The notes under the pieces: generated by a model
Database searches by the model: none
What the model was told of the DNA's origin: nothing
The model's input: the letters and a program-made list of their open reading frames with translations, nothing else
Made by a program: the position numbers and the translations under genes
In this document: piece by piece, positions 49,191 through 60,700 of the stretch
How positions within the stretch are numbered: the stretch's first letter is position 1
How the letters are laid out: each line of letters begins with the position of its first letter
From: Prostheceraeus crozeri
Taxonomy: Eukaryota > Platyhelminthes > Polycladida > Euryleptidae
DNA length: 64,000 nucleotides
Assembly (NCBI GenBank): GCA_907163375.1
Contig: CAJQUW010011016.1
Coordinates: forward strand, 248,001-312,000
Direction: 5' to 3'

Positions 49191-49198
49191 AGGGCGAC
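49191..49198. repeat. 8 bp target duplication, right
   Basis: AGGGCGAC, identical to 48107-48114. Confidence 0.92.
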
Positions 49199-50807
49199 AT
49201 CGACAGTTCCCTAAATAAGCATGAAAAAAGGACAAGTAAAATAAGCTAAAGAAATTATATATTATATGAAACGAAATTTCACACATGTTGTCTATTTGAT
49301 TGTCTGATAATGCGAAACTTCATCACTCTCCGCTGCGTTTCACGCATGCGTTACATGCACGAAAAATGTGCGGAATTCTTCTTTTGACGAAGATAGATTC
49401 GCCTTCTAGACTGCCTTCAGTTGATGACATTTTGACGAATCAAACAATCAAAGAAGCAGCAAATATATTAACTTGCGCTTCATACAATATATAATGTCTT
49501 AAGTCTACTATACGTGGCAAGTTTTGACGTTTCTTTTTGGGACTGTCGATTTTACCCGACAGAGTGTCGATATCATACAAATATCATTATAGCTTGCACA
49601 CCTTGCTCTTCACCTTGAATCATAAATCAAATCGATAAAGTAACAAACAAGTTACAAGAGATTACTTGGATATCACAATTCATATAAAAACCAAGAAATG
49701 CAATCGAGAGAGCCCGATATACCCGATACTGTCGATAATACCCGATTTTACCGCAGTAGATAAAATCCCACTACTCTTTTGCCATTAGAGTGCATCACAT
49801 AAAACAAAGCCAAATTAACTATTTTGAGTGATAAATTCCTAAGTTCGATTTGATGTTCATCTTCTGATTCGCGAATTCATGCGCAAACCCTCGAAGGCAA
49901 GAGTTTTTCTGATCAAAATATCTTCTCTTTCCGTGATAATCACAGTTTTATCTCGAGGCTGCAAGTGATATGGATGGTTTCCGGCTTTTCCATTGATCTT
50001 TTGATTTTGATAATGCTTCATGATGTTGCCGAATCTTTTGTTAAGATTTTGATAAAGTGATCAGCTACAATTACTCTCTGCAATTGAACCTGAATACTTT
50101 TGGAAAATGCAATTCACAAAAAGTCCAATTTGATTTAATAGGACTTCTTTTAGAGGCGAATAGTTATCCTCAATGCATTTTGCGGAATAATAATCTAAAA
50201 GTAGAATATAAGCGTTCATTGATGCATTTTTAACTTCATGACAAGTTCATGTTGAAGTAGTTAAAAAAACCATCACCTTTAATAGAATGCTACTAAACGC
50301 AGGAGTTGAACAGTAAACAGGCTGTCTACTACAGGTTTTATGGTATTTTGATAACTGTATAAACGAAGAAGCTTTTAGCTGAAAAATTTAAAAGTCTAGG
50401 TTATGCAGCTCTCTCTATTGTTGTTTACGTAAAATATTGCAATTGTAAGGGATAATACACTAAACAACAGTTAGTATATTCAGTACTTTTAAAGCACTCA
50501 CATCTACTCTTGTGTTGTGAATAGCAGATTAAGGAGTAACAAAATATATCCTTAGACATCTGCTCTGTTGCCCGATTTGCAACGTCGATGGTATTGCTTT
50601 GAGCTCAGTTGCTTCCATAAGTGTAGCTCTTCGCAATCTCTACCTCTCACCCGAAAATAGAAACTCAAGGAACTGCTCAACTTTCGATGCTTTTCGCGAG
50701 CATTTTGTTATCTATAAAATACATTGAAAAATGTAATCAGTATTAAAGCGGAGGTTGTTGAATATATTCAACTCTAAGTTCTGATGTACAAGGCGTTTGA
50801 ATGCATA
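49199..50807. other. No gene recognised
   Basis: AT-rich non-coding sequence. A GTCGATTTTACCCGACAG-type motif recurs near 49545-49575 and 49716-49752. No exon or element end was recognised. Confidence 0.4.
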
Positions 50808-50809
50808 TA

Positions 50810-51752
50810 CAGGGTGTTTCATATGTCTCTGTCTCTGGCATCTCTTGTCTAGTCTCCGTCTGTAGAATGTTACACCTATTTATATGAAAGGTAAAAAAAC
50901 TTTCAAATATGATTTTTGAGAAGACTTTTCTTTTTAAATGATTAAGAAAACAATATTGCGCTGTTTATTACTTACGGTTCCTTTTTTCAAAATGAACTGC
51001 ATGTATCATAATAGCGCATGAAGCACTCATGCGCACTCGTGGGGACGGCGCACCTCATTTGCTGCAATTATGCAGGCCTGCTTCAACAAACCAGAGAAAG
51101 AAATCTAAGTCAGGCCAGGTCAAGAAATCGATATTCGTAACGACGAAAGCGACGTTCAATTGTGATTGATTGCACGATTGCGGTGAATAGCGCTAACCCA
51201 CATTTCATCTTCAAAACTTTTCATTTCCAAGTGTTTTCATTATCGGACGAACTTTTCGCTCTTGATGGCTTCAGGTGATTCCGAAATTACAATGCAAGAA
51301 AAGGTATTTCTGGCTAGTGCAGTAATTACTTACGGCAGTGCTACCAGAGAGATAAAAGAGTACGAAGAAAGATTCCATCTTAAAGCGCCTGGTCGAACAA
51401 CAGTTCAGTATTGGAAAGATCAACTATGGACAGAGGGAAGTTTACTGCCAAGAAAGAAGTCTGGAAGACCATCAGACGAAAATGTGAAGAATCAAGTAAT
51501 CAATTATGTTTTAGAAAACAGCGAAGGGACAAGTCAGAGACAAATTGCCGCGAATGTTGGAAAATGGGCAAAGGATTTGGTGTAATACGTGTACTAATTC
51601 TTTAATCATTTGAAAAAAAGAGAGACTTCAGAAAAAATCACCATTTAAAAATATTTTTCCTTTCACATGAATAGTTACAACTTTCTGCAAACGGAGACAA
51701 GGCAGAAGCAACAAGAAACAGATACAGAAACAGAGACATATGAAACACCCTG
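50810..51752 (+). mobile_element. Mariner-like non-autonomous element
   Basis: Inverted repeats of about 25 bp start CAGGGTGTTTCATATGTCTC on the left and mirror it at 51728-51752; both ends are flanked by TA (50808-50809 and 51753-51754), the Tc1/mariner/IS630 target. Only an N-terminal DNA-binding domain is encoded (51265-51585), so this 943 bp copy cannot move by itself. Confidence 0.9.
51265..51585 (+). CDS. HTH (DUF4817-like) domain, truncated mariner-type transposase
   Basis: 106 residues from MASGDSEITMQEK. The pattern EKVFLASAVITYGSATREI, then TTVQYWKDQLWTEGSLLPRK and SGRPSDENVKNQVINYV is the paired helix-turn-helix (DUF4817 type) that begins many IS630/mariner-type transposases, where it binds the terminal repeats. 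The DDE catalytic domain is missing. Any protein made could act as a competitor of the full transposase; this is inference. Confidence 0.75.
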   Translation: MASGDSEITMQEKVFLASAVITYGSATREIKEYEERFHLKAPGRTTVQYWKDQLWTEGSLLPRKKSGRPSDENVKNQVINYVLENSEGTSQRQIAANVGKWAKDLV

Positions 51753-51754
51753 TA

Positions 51755-52223
51755 CAACTAGCTCTTTGACGTAGTACCGTTCAATGCTAGGACGACTTTG
51801 CACTCAAATTAAAATTTCCATGACTTATAACAGTAGTAATATACAATAGTAAAAGAAGGAATATTCTAAAGCGATTCTCTGACAGAAGCGGCTTGCTTAC
51901 CCCTGATGGCATTAGAATATATTGGTCAAGGTCTAGTGATCTAATTTCGAATAGCTCTACGTACAATCAAAGAATCTTTCTGTGTGACCTGCGACTGCGT
52001 TCTCAGCTCAGATCACAGAGTATTTCGTGTGTTCTGACTGAGGAAAAAGCCCTCCCCTCAGCAGATCATCTGACGCAAAGTTGGATGCTGCTATAAAACA
52101 AGACTGTGCGAAGGTGGCCATGTTTTCCGCGAGTTTCCTGACCTTGCGAGATCCTACGATGTCCTTCGATTAAAATGTGCTGTAGTTACCTTCGTCTAGC
52201 GGATTATAGATTTCGCGGAATTT
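51755..52223. other. No gene recognised
   Basis: Possibly decayed upstream part of the LINE scrap that follows; no motif supports it. Confidence 0.3.
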
Positions 52224-52406
52224 TTGGCTGAGAGATTTAGAAGACATGGTAATAATCGCGAAGGCCTCATTCGACTTCATCGATCCAATATGTTTCTTTT
52301 TGAATACGCATCTCCCGCTTGGTTCCCTCACACATTAAAGAAATTACAATCATTCATAGAGCGCGTCGAAAGATGTAATTTCAAAGCCATCCACCCACAG
52401 AATTAG
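52224..52406 (+). pseudogene. LINE reverse transcriptase scrap
   Basis: The peptide MFLFEYASPAWFPHTLKKLQ followed by FIERVERCNFKAI matches the conserved (L/F)EYASPxWxP..IExVQRR region at the C-terminal side of many LINE polymerases. No other part of the element is readable. Confidence 0.65.
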
Positions 52407-53423
52407 ATTGTTTAACCGCATCACTTTGCTAGAAGTGTAAACTGACTCAAAACAATGGCACATGCAGGAACTTAATAAGTGGACAAAAAATTTTCTAATA
52501 CCTTGTAAAGATGGGAAAAAAGTCGTGCATCGCTTGCGGATTGCTGTGAATTCCTTCAAAATGCTCCGATCTCCACGATTCCTTCAGATTCGAACAATTC
52601 AGATCACTACGCAAAAGTTTTCTAGATGATGTTGGTCCTTCCGATCATTATTAAAAAGTTGGCAGGCGCACGAAAAAACGTTCACAAACTTCTCTATAGA
52701 ACTTGACATCGACTGTGTCTCTTTGCTGTGTGATCCGCGTGATGACAGTCACTGAAACTTTGCACAATTTGGCGTGTTTAATGTTGAACTGGCTGCTAAT
52801 TGTTCGATTGCTATGGTATTATGTCAGCAGATTGTGCCATTTCATTAACGTTACATGTTCCAATGTTTCCTTTCTAGTCAAATAGAAAAGACGACTTGTC
52901 TAATTCTGTGCATCCACCCGACTCTTTCCTACAGTGAAGCACTTAAAGAGAACAACATGCCCCCAATATTATTAGTCATCTGGAAAAACTTGTTCTTCAA
53001 CATTTTAAGAAGATACAGCAGCAACGTCACCCACTGCATCATCTCTTCCCTGCAACTCAAGGACAAATTACTCAAAGGAACACCATAGGCAATGTGACTT
53101 TCTCACAGTGCCAAAACACCGCATGGCTTTACGCCACAAATCGTTTACAAGAGACTTCAACTAAAGTTTTTAACATGCGTGAAGTGACTTGAATTTAATT
53201 TTTTCTCAGACTGAATGTTTATGTAATGAGTTCATGTAATGATTTACCTACGAATGCTCCTTGACATTCGAGAATAAACCTGTCTCTCTCTTTCTCTAGA
53301 TGTTTCGGTCTCTTTTCGTAGCTTGATATAATAATGTGGACGCACAACGATTCAACATAACGTGCAACATATCTCCCGTATGATAAATTCCATTATTTAG
53401 TGCTGTTTTCTCGTTCTTCACAG
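52407..53423. other. No gene; probable intron of the CEP120-like gene
   Basis: Non-coding sequence preceding a clear splice acceptor (TTCTCGTTCTTCACAG at 53408-53423). Decayed LINE sequence may continue to about 52700. Confidence 0.4.
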
Positions 53424-53564
53424 GCACAGAAGAGTTACTCGAAGCAATGCATTTCTCCAGCACCACGGAAACAGCAACCTAGTGTTCGAGAAACCGCAGA
53501 ATATCGAGCAGCTGTTGAACTTGAGCTTTGGAAACAAGCGGCGGAGGATGAATTTCAGCAAAAG
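53424..53564 (+). CDS. CEP120: Host exon, probable CEP120 (centrosomal protein)
   Basis: A 141 bp exon, phase 0 at both ends, with a pyrimidine-rich acceptor ending CACAG and a consensus donor AAG|GTAAAT. The peptide includes PSVRETAEYRAAVELELWKQ and AEDEFQQK. As I recall the vertebrate CEP120 protein, it has a stretch reading [21 protein letters not shown] at the start of its C-terminal coiled coil, which aligns without gaps. CEP120 acts in centriole elongation and daughter centriole assembly. The following exon at 60611 continues the same alignment. Identification is from memory, not a search. Confidence 0.7.
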
Positions 53565-54329
53565 GTAAATATGGGGGTTGGAATCTTGAGCAAGCATCAA
53601 ACTACCAACGGTTTGGCCTTTGTGTAGCACCTGGATTTTAAAGGTGTAGGATTGACTGCGGTATATTAAATGAATCATTTGCAATTTATTTAGTAATTTT
53701 GCCTTTGGGTATGGCTCATGGAATCCTCTAATATTTTACTATGATGAAGATGAATAATATGACATGTAGATATGAGAATATAAGACAGTAGAATTCATGG
53801 ATGATAAAATTTCATCTTGATTTAATTACTGGCATTTATCATTTTCAGTTTATTATATTGCTTTTACCTTATATATTGACTCACTAAAATGAATCTCTCC
53901 TAAATTTGAAGACAAATAAAATACTTGGTGGTGTATAGAGCGCATGACACCTCGAATTTCATCTAAGCAGTTGCTCTTGAGTTGACATTCTTCGATGTTT
54001 CCTTTTTAAATTGATTTTTCTTATTTTCTAGTAAGAAAATTTTATTTTTAAATTGAAATTAATATCTATCTTCTTAAGTTAATTTTGCTGGATACAGAAT
54101 ATATATGTGTAGAAATGTAATCTGAGAAGCACTCATCATGAAAATATTTCAAGCCTCACAACATTTCTGAATTAAGTAAATGGAGAAAAATAAGAGCCTT
54201 GTGCCTTCTGCTATTAATGAAACAAATAGTTGTAATGCTGAAAATATTTACACTGTACAGTGTTGGATGTCTATATAATAATATATTATTTTAAAGAAAA
54301 AGAAGACGATGTCAATAAAAACACATATT

Positions 54330-54362
54330 GGAAAGCTTTCGACAAAAGTCTTTTTCAATCCA
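54330..54362 (-). ncRNA. Degenerate hammerhead-like motif of PLE 2
   Basis: On the minus strand GATTGAAAAAGACTTTTGTC followed by GAAAGC: stem II GAC-TTTT-GTC and GAAA are present but the CUGAUGA box is decayed to TTGAAAA. Position at the 3' side of a Penelope-like element supports the reading; activity is unlikely. Confidence 0.4.
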
Positions 54363-54500
54363 AAAGTAACAACAATCTTAAACCAAGCAAAAAGGAAAGA
54401 AGGAAACTAATCTAAGTCATCATATCTAAAATTTAAACGCTGATACAAAAAGCAGACACTATGTAAAAATGGACAAGATATCGAAAGAATGTTGTAGTTA

Positions 54501-55278
54501 TCAATTGTACATAACATTAATACTGGATCTTTGAGATTTGATGAAATTTCTCTCGCAGACTTTACGTTCATAGACATTGGCAGAAAACTTCTGTAAAATT
54601 TCTATTTTGATGTCACAAGCTGATGGATTTAATTGATGTTTCAAATGAAAATGCTGGTGTACAAGACTTATTTTGCTATTTAATTGTTCTAAAATTCGCT
54701 TCCTCATAATGCACTGAGTTTCCCCAATATAAGTCTGTTGACATTTGTTGCAAGTGATTTTATATACAACATTTTTCAAAAAACATAAATTGCTGTTATT
54801 ACATAAACAAGACTTATTTATTGCATGGAATACTTTCTTTCTTCTTGATTTGGCGTACAAATGATGGTGGAGTTACAAACACAGGTTTCACTTTCAAAAT
54901 TGGAATTTTATTTAATTCAGAGCGAATTTGTCTTGCTTGATTTTCATTGATAAAAGGAATACGAACATAAGCTTGCTTTTCTTGGTTAGTACGAGTATGA
55001 AATGAAGGAACAGAAGTTGTTCTATACTTGTTGACTAAACATTTGGGATATCCATTAGAAATAAAACGATGTTTGACAAAAGATATACCCTTTTCAATCA
55101 ATACAGAGGTGGTACAATTTCGATGAACTCGTGAACATTCATTTTTCATCAAATTAATCTTTCTAATTAAAGGTACGAAGCTATCCCATGGTACGAGTAA
55201 CAGATGACCACTGTGGGTGGATTTAGAATACAACGAACTTAAACACGAATTATTCGCGAAAGAAACTTTTGTGTCCAA
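54501..55278 (-). pseudogene. Penelope-like polymerase, connector and GIY-YIG parts (PLE 2)
   Basis: Two frames (54814-55278 and 54501-54860) cover the region between reverse transcriptase and endonuclease and the GIY-YIG endonuclease itself, with the N-terminal VVYKITC..YIG core, the Arg of MRKRILEQ, and HFHLKHQ. The frames overlap, so a frameshift separates them. The reverse transcriptase part further up (55290-55560) is more decayed. Confidence 0.75.
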
Positions 55279-57825
55279 AAATGAAATACTAGCATTTTCG
55301 GGGTACTCAACAGTAAACTGAATAGAATTATTTAATATTTATGCTATTCAACTCCGGAAGTATATCATCAAAAGGAGAAAATGAAATAACAAAAATATCA
55401 TCAATATATCTTTTCCAGAAAATAAAACGTGATGGATCAACAGATAGAATTCGCCTCTCTACATGAAACATGTAAACAATCGCTAAAATAGGGGATAAAT
55501 TATTTCACATAGCTAATCCTGAATTTTGTTTATAGAACCGACCCTTAAAGAAAATGGTGTCCGTAGTTACAGCCATTATTCTATTTTAATTAAATTTTCT
55601 ATTGCAACAAATTTTTTTCAACGAACATAAAATGTCTACCTCTTTATCGTCTATCAGTGAGTCTGATTTTACAAAACTTTTGAAATTGGCTGTAACCATT
55701 GTGCATTGTCATTGTGCATGTGTGATTGAGGGATGTGTCAATCATTTTGCATGGATGGGTTGGTTGCCTGTCATTAATGCGACTGACCAGTTTTAATGTC
55801 AGCAGATCGAGGACAGTGGACTGACATGAACAATGGCCAGTTCAAGGTCACTGAACACAGCATAATATTTATCTTAAATCAAAATTTGTAAATTAGTTTG
55901 GCACATAAATGCATTTATAAACGATGAAAAAATATTGCAATTCCCCAAATTTTTGCATTTCTGATGTCTGAAGGCATCATGATTCATGAAATATTTCCTT
56001 TACTTTGAACTAAGAAGTGCCATCTTACAGAATGATCTGATCAAGTTGCAATCAGCATAAATTCTGCTCAGATTGGAGTATTGTTGTGCTGTTTTCGTTG
56101 GTCAAAGCAAAACCTCAGAGAGAATAGCGGAAATTCATCTGAAATCTGGCCGAATCGTCTACGGCTGAGTGTTAATGCGGCTTCTTTTCTCCTTTGTTCA
56201 TGAGAAGATACCAGCATGCACGAAAAGTATTAGACGCCGCAGTAAATGAGAGCCATTCTTTGCATGAACCTCTCCTAAGAAGCTTCTTTTCCAAAAATCC
56301 ACGATGTCTCGGAACACGACTTTACGGCGACATTCATTTTCTATTTCTTTCTGTGTCCACAACCAAGTCTGCTGATAAGAAATCAAAACTGAAAATCCTA
56401 AATTACTTACACAGCTTTCTCACATTTGTCGGTGAAGCTGACTTGTGCTGAATTTGACTTCAGCATAATTTGACTTTCTCTTCTATTCTGTACGAAATGT
56501 CTGATATTCATTTATATGAATAAATACACGTAAATTTAATGCATTTAATTTACTCGCTTTGCAATTACCTGACTCCTGAGCACGTCTTGTCGATGAATCG
56601 TCCAAAAAGGTTTTCTTACACAATTCTTTCCTTTTATGTCGCCTTTGAGTGAATACATAACATCGAGCCACAGGTTACACTGATCAATCGGAAATGTAGG
56701 ATGGCTGTCAACGAAATATGTAATGACATCGTTCGCTAATAGAGCACATGATGACTTGTAGTGAACATTCTGAAGAACCGGTCGAGAAACAGGAAGAGAA
56801 GGTTGAATAATCAACTGCTTTTTCCTATTTTGATCCAATTAGTGCATGTTTTATCTGTGATTGACTTTAGATTATTCTGGCATCCTCATCGCGCTTAACA
56901 GAGTCAATGTCATGTGCCCTTCAATCATTATTGAAAGATTTCATAAGAATTTCGGTACTTTCATTTGATGTTTTGTAATCATGAAGCCAAAATTGTCGTT
57001 TTAATCGTTCGGCTTTCATTATTTTCGATGTCTTTTATAACGTTTGTTTCATCTGATAAGTGTGATAATGAATATTGTGTAATATATGTCGATTCAAAGC
57101 TTTTGATATTCGGGAACAATTTCCGCGCATTTCCACTTGGAGCGAAGCAAGTTAGATTTGATATTATTCATGTCCTGTCTATTTAAAGCAATTTATTTTC
57201 CTACAGTTCTTGGGATGCACTCTCAACCCATTATCACGACCGATAGGTTCTCTAAATCAAAGTCAATCTTATTACTGAGATGATTGGGTGTTGAATAGAT
57301 CAGTTAGCATTTCATCAAAACGTTTACAAGGATCTACTAAACCGTAATTTGTATATCAGATTATAAAAAATGCGATAAAGTGAGCAGACATGCGCAAAAC
57401 AAGCACTCTCCATGTCGGTTGTCTAGCTATCTCAAGTTAACTGCTCGAAGTTCATATCAATGTAAGCACATTGAGAACAATTTCAGTGGTCAAATAGCCA
57501 TGGGCTTTTCGCTCAGTTATTAGGTTTGTTGGAGAGGTATGCAGTTGTCGGAACACGCCACGGTTCGAAGTCTACACTGCAGTACTACCCTTACACGGCG
57601 AACACGGAATCCAAACCGAAGTTCAACACAAAATTTACCGTGCGAGTGATTTATTTATAACATGTAATTCAATGCAAAACAGCAGTTCACAACTCCATAT
57701 AAATGAATGAAATATCAAAGAACTTTGAATTAGATTAAAAATTCAGTGACTACTGTCAAATGCTGGAAAAAGCTGTTTATGAAGATTGTGTGGACTCATT
57801 TTATGACACCTCGCTGTTTAAGATG

Positions 57826-57827
57826 TA
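57826..57827. repeat. TA target duplication, left
   Basis: TA directly before the Tc1 terminal repeat; matched at 59254-59255. Confidence 0.85.
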
Positions 57828-59253
57828 CAGTCGTGGCCAAAAGTCTGAGTCCACCCATACTATTTCTTCTATTTTAGGTTTTTGATTTGTCTTCAATAAA
57901 ATTTCTAAAATTTTCATCATTTGCTTCCTGTAACTTAGCTATTACGACCAAATACGTGCTCGTTCTATTTATAGTAACTGATGTCAGTGATTTCGTCAGC
58001 ATTTTACTCAATTTGAACTTAAGTGTCAATTACCATAGCTGAGGAAGTCATTTGTGTATTTTACGCTGGTGATGGCAGAACTGTCGATAGAAGTGCGAGC
58101 ACAAATGAAGCGTCTTAACGAAGAGAACTATTCTCAACGTGAAATAGCAAAACGTTTTGGTATCTCCAAGTATGCTGTACAATGCACATTAAAACGTTAT
58201 CAAGAAACTGGATCGTTTAAATCTTGTATGCGTTCCGGGCGTCCAAGATCCAGTAGTATTCAAACTGATCGATTGATTCGTCGATGTGCCATCGTCAATC
58301 CAGCAATCACAAGTCCTGAAATTCAAGCTGAGCTTCCTACAAATATCCGTTTAAGTTGTCGCTCCAATCGCCGTTGTTTACCAAGGGAATTTAATCTGCA
58401 CTCTCGCCGACCGGCCGTCAAGCCACGCCTTATTAAGAAGAACATTCATGACCGTTTATTGTTTTGTGAAAAATACAAAAACTTTACTGTCGATGATTGG
58501 GATCGTGTTCTATTCTCTGACGAAACTCAAGTAAAACAGTTTCGAAATTTTGTCCCTTGAATTCGTCGACCAACTGGTGAAAGATATAACGAACGCTACG
58601 TGGTTGAAAGCGTAAGGAGTACTCCAAGTGTTGTGATTTGGGGATGCATTTCTTCGAAAGGACGCGGAGGAATTTGGTTCGTCCCAGAGGGGAAAACTAT
58701 GAATTCCACCAGCTATCTTGAACTTTTAAGAGAGAAACTTCAACCTTGGATGGAGATGCATTCATGTGATCTATACCAGCATGATGGCGCACCATGCCAC
58801 CAAGCAAAAGTTGAACGAAATTGGCTACAAAGTGAATCTATTGACGTTCTCGGTCCATGGCCGGGATCGAGTCCAGATCTGAATCCCATTGAACATTGTT
58901 GGGCAATTTTGAAAAATCTGATTGATCGACGGAAGCCAACATCTGCAATGCAGTTGAAACAGGAAATACTTCGGATTTGGACACAAGAAAAAACCGAAGA
59001 AATGTGTCGAAACTTGGTGCATTCGATGCCTGACCGCATTCAAGCAGTACTTAAAGCTAAAGGTAAATATACTAAGTTTTGAACATACAGTACATGTATT
59101 TGTCTGAAATGAGGATGAAAAAATAGTTTTGTAATGTTTTATTTCCTTTAAAAGTAAATAAACATTATTGATTCTAAAATTGTTTACCTTTTAATGAATT
59201 CGCAAAAATTATTCCAAATGGGGTAGGTGGATTCAGACTTTTGGCCACGACTG
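57828..59253 (+). mobile_element. Tc1-like DNA transposon
   Basis: 1426 bp with inverted repeats of about 28 bp, CAGTCGTGGCCAAAAGTCTG at the left end and its mirror at 59226-59253, flanked by TA. It encodes one transposase with a single in-frame stop. Size, ends and target are those of complete Tc1 elements, so it is a recent, nearly whole copy inside the CEP120-like intron. Confidence 0.95.
58072..59082 (+). pseudogene. Tc1 transposase with one in-frame stop
   Basis: About 336 codons from MAELSIEVRAQ. Two N-terminal helix-turn-helix parts (YSQREIAKRFGISKYAVQ and SGRPRSSSIQTDRLIRR) bind the terminal repeats. The DDE core is present: Asp in RVLFSDETQ, Asp in LYQHDGAPCH, Glu in SPDLNPIEHCW with about 34 residues between the last two (DD34E). 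A TGA at 58558-58560 lies between NFVP and IRRPTGERYN, probably a CGA to TGA change; the frame is otherwise open. The usual GRPR hook is GRPRS. It is inactive as it stands. Confidence 0.93.
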
Positions 59254-59255
59254 TA
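59254..59255. repeat. TA target duplication, right
   Basis: TA directly after the Tc1 right terminal repeat. Confidence 0.85.
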
Positions 59256-59929
59256 CGCTCACTCGGAGCGGAAATGGCTGGGAGTGACAACATTAACATG
59301 CACTACTATGCAAAAGTTCAGTTGCTGGGTAGTGTACTCGGTCAACCTCCGCAGAGAGGCCGCACAGGAGGCGGTTGATGCTCATGACTTGACCATGTAT
59401 TGGTCAACTGTATTGTTCAAGTACAATAAATAAATGCTGTTTATTTATCCTTCGTCAATAAATGGATTCTACATGTGGATATACATGTATATCTTGTCTT
59501 AAGCTAAAACAGATTAAATTATCAAATGATCTCTAACTAAAAATTTGCGATGAATCCTTGTCTACACGAAAATGAAGCACGACTGGGATTGCAAAAGCAT
59601 GAACACAACATGAATGACAAGGCCCTACACGAACCATAATGGTATTCGTGTCGTGTTCGTTTCACGAACACAGATCTCTAGTTTGCTGTGTTCCGAGTTG
59701 AGAGGGCAAGTCAGAAATTCTCATGTTCAGATATAATGATACATTAACATTGACGCCGATGCAGAAAAAAATTTGAAGGCAATTTTGAAGAGCATTATTT
59801 TGGATGAAATGACTGTAGATTCAAATCATTAATAACTATATATTACTTACACAAAGATGCATCTTGTATATTTGATGGCAAAAACATCTCCTCCGATTCT
59901 CAATAGGGGGTCGTTTTTGTTTTCAATAA

Positions 59930-59953
59930 ACGCTTACTTACTTACTTACTTAT
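59930..59953. repeat. CTTA microsatellite tail
   Basis: AATAAACG followed by about five CTTA units. Such tails end some LINEs and SINEs, but no element body was recognised upstream. Confidence 0.6.
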
Positions 59954-60610
59954 TTAAAATATTAATATTTAATTTCAATACCAAAATTTTATTTTTAGAA
60001 GAACTTGTAGGTATCATGAAGTATTCTTCTGAGACTCATCCAGGAATCGTAGGAACTCTTGCAGGAATTCTTCCGAACTTTCGCATGAAAAGAATGAGGA
60101 ATTATGAGAAAAATCATCTTTGCATGAATGTTTTATAAAAACCTTCACTGTACATGCTTGTCCGAAATTTCTTAAAAATAAGGAACTGTTAATTTTCAAT
60201 TACTATTATGAGCAAGTGGGTCAAAACGGATTTCATCATAGGAGGAAAGAGTATACGCTAAATGATGCAATAGTGCAGGTCAGCAAGAACATGCGAAGTG
60301 CACAAAATAATATAGTGTCCCCTTCTCTGTCTCTCGACACCAAAAAACCCCTGGTCTGAACAAGGGTTAAAGCCTGCTTCGCTTTTGCCTTCATGACAGT
60401 CCAGGATGTGCGGAGCCATGATTTAGCAGTTTAATACTTGTATCCAATACATTGCAGGCACAGCAGATCCCATCCCCTAACAGCTGGGGCATTTAGTCTG
60501 GATGTCAAACCTGAGCAATATCTTGACTTCACTGAAATTTTCTATATTTCGTCATTGGTTTTTTGGACAGAATGTTTCCTAGTGCCGAACATCTATATTA
60601 TTTATTCCAG

Positions 60611-60700
60611 TTGGCTGCAGAATGTACAAAGCGTCTGAAATCCATCTCAGTCGAGTGGCAGAAGAGGGAAACGGAGCGAGAAATGCTGATCAAAAAGAAG
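60611..60700 (+). CDS. CEP120: Host exon, probable CEP120 (next exon)
   Basis: A 90 bp exon, phase 0, with acceptor TTTATTCCAG and donor AAG|GTTGGT. The peptide LAAECTKRLKSISVEWQKRE then TEREMLIKKK aligns with the CEP120 coiled coil [22 protein letters not shown] recalled from vertebrates. The donor is weaker than that of the previous exon (GTTGGT rather than GTAAGT). It is also the first bases of a 65 bp minisatellite. Later exons are not visible in the window. Confidence 0.7.

Larger units (their letters stand above)
54320..55560 (-). mobile_element. Decayed Penelope-like element (PLE 2)
   Basis: Minus-strand remnant. A reverse transcriptase YIDD motif (WKRYIDDIFVISF, about 55378-55420), a conserved middle region (FISNGYPKCLVN, about 55020-55060) and a GIY-YIG endonuclease (NVVYKITCNKCQQTYIGETQ, about 54715-54775) appear in order. 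A degenerate hammerhead-like sequence lies at its 3' side (54330-54362). Multiple stops and frame changes; it is an old copy of a different family from PLE 1 and PLE 3. Ends are approximate. Confidence 0.8.
53565..60610 (+). other. Intron of the CEP120-like gene, filled with transposons
   Basis: A 7.05 kb intron from GTAAAT to TTTATTCCAG, phase 0. It contains a Penelope-like element (minus), a Tc1 element (plus) and a CTTA tail. The stretches 53565-54320, 55560-57827 and 59256-60610 show no gene or further element that can be supported. Confidence 0.6.
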
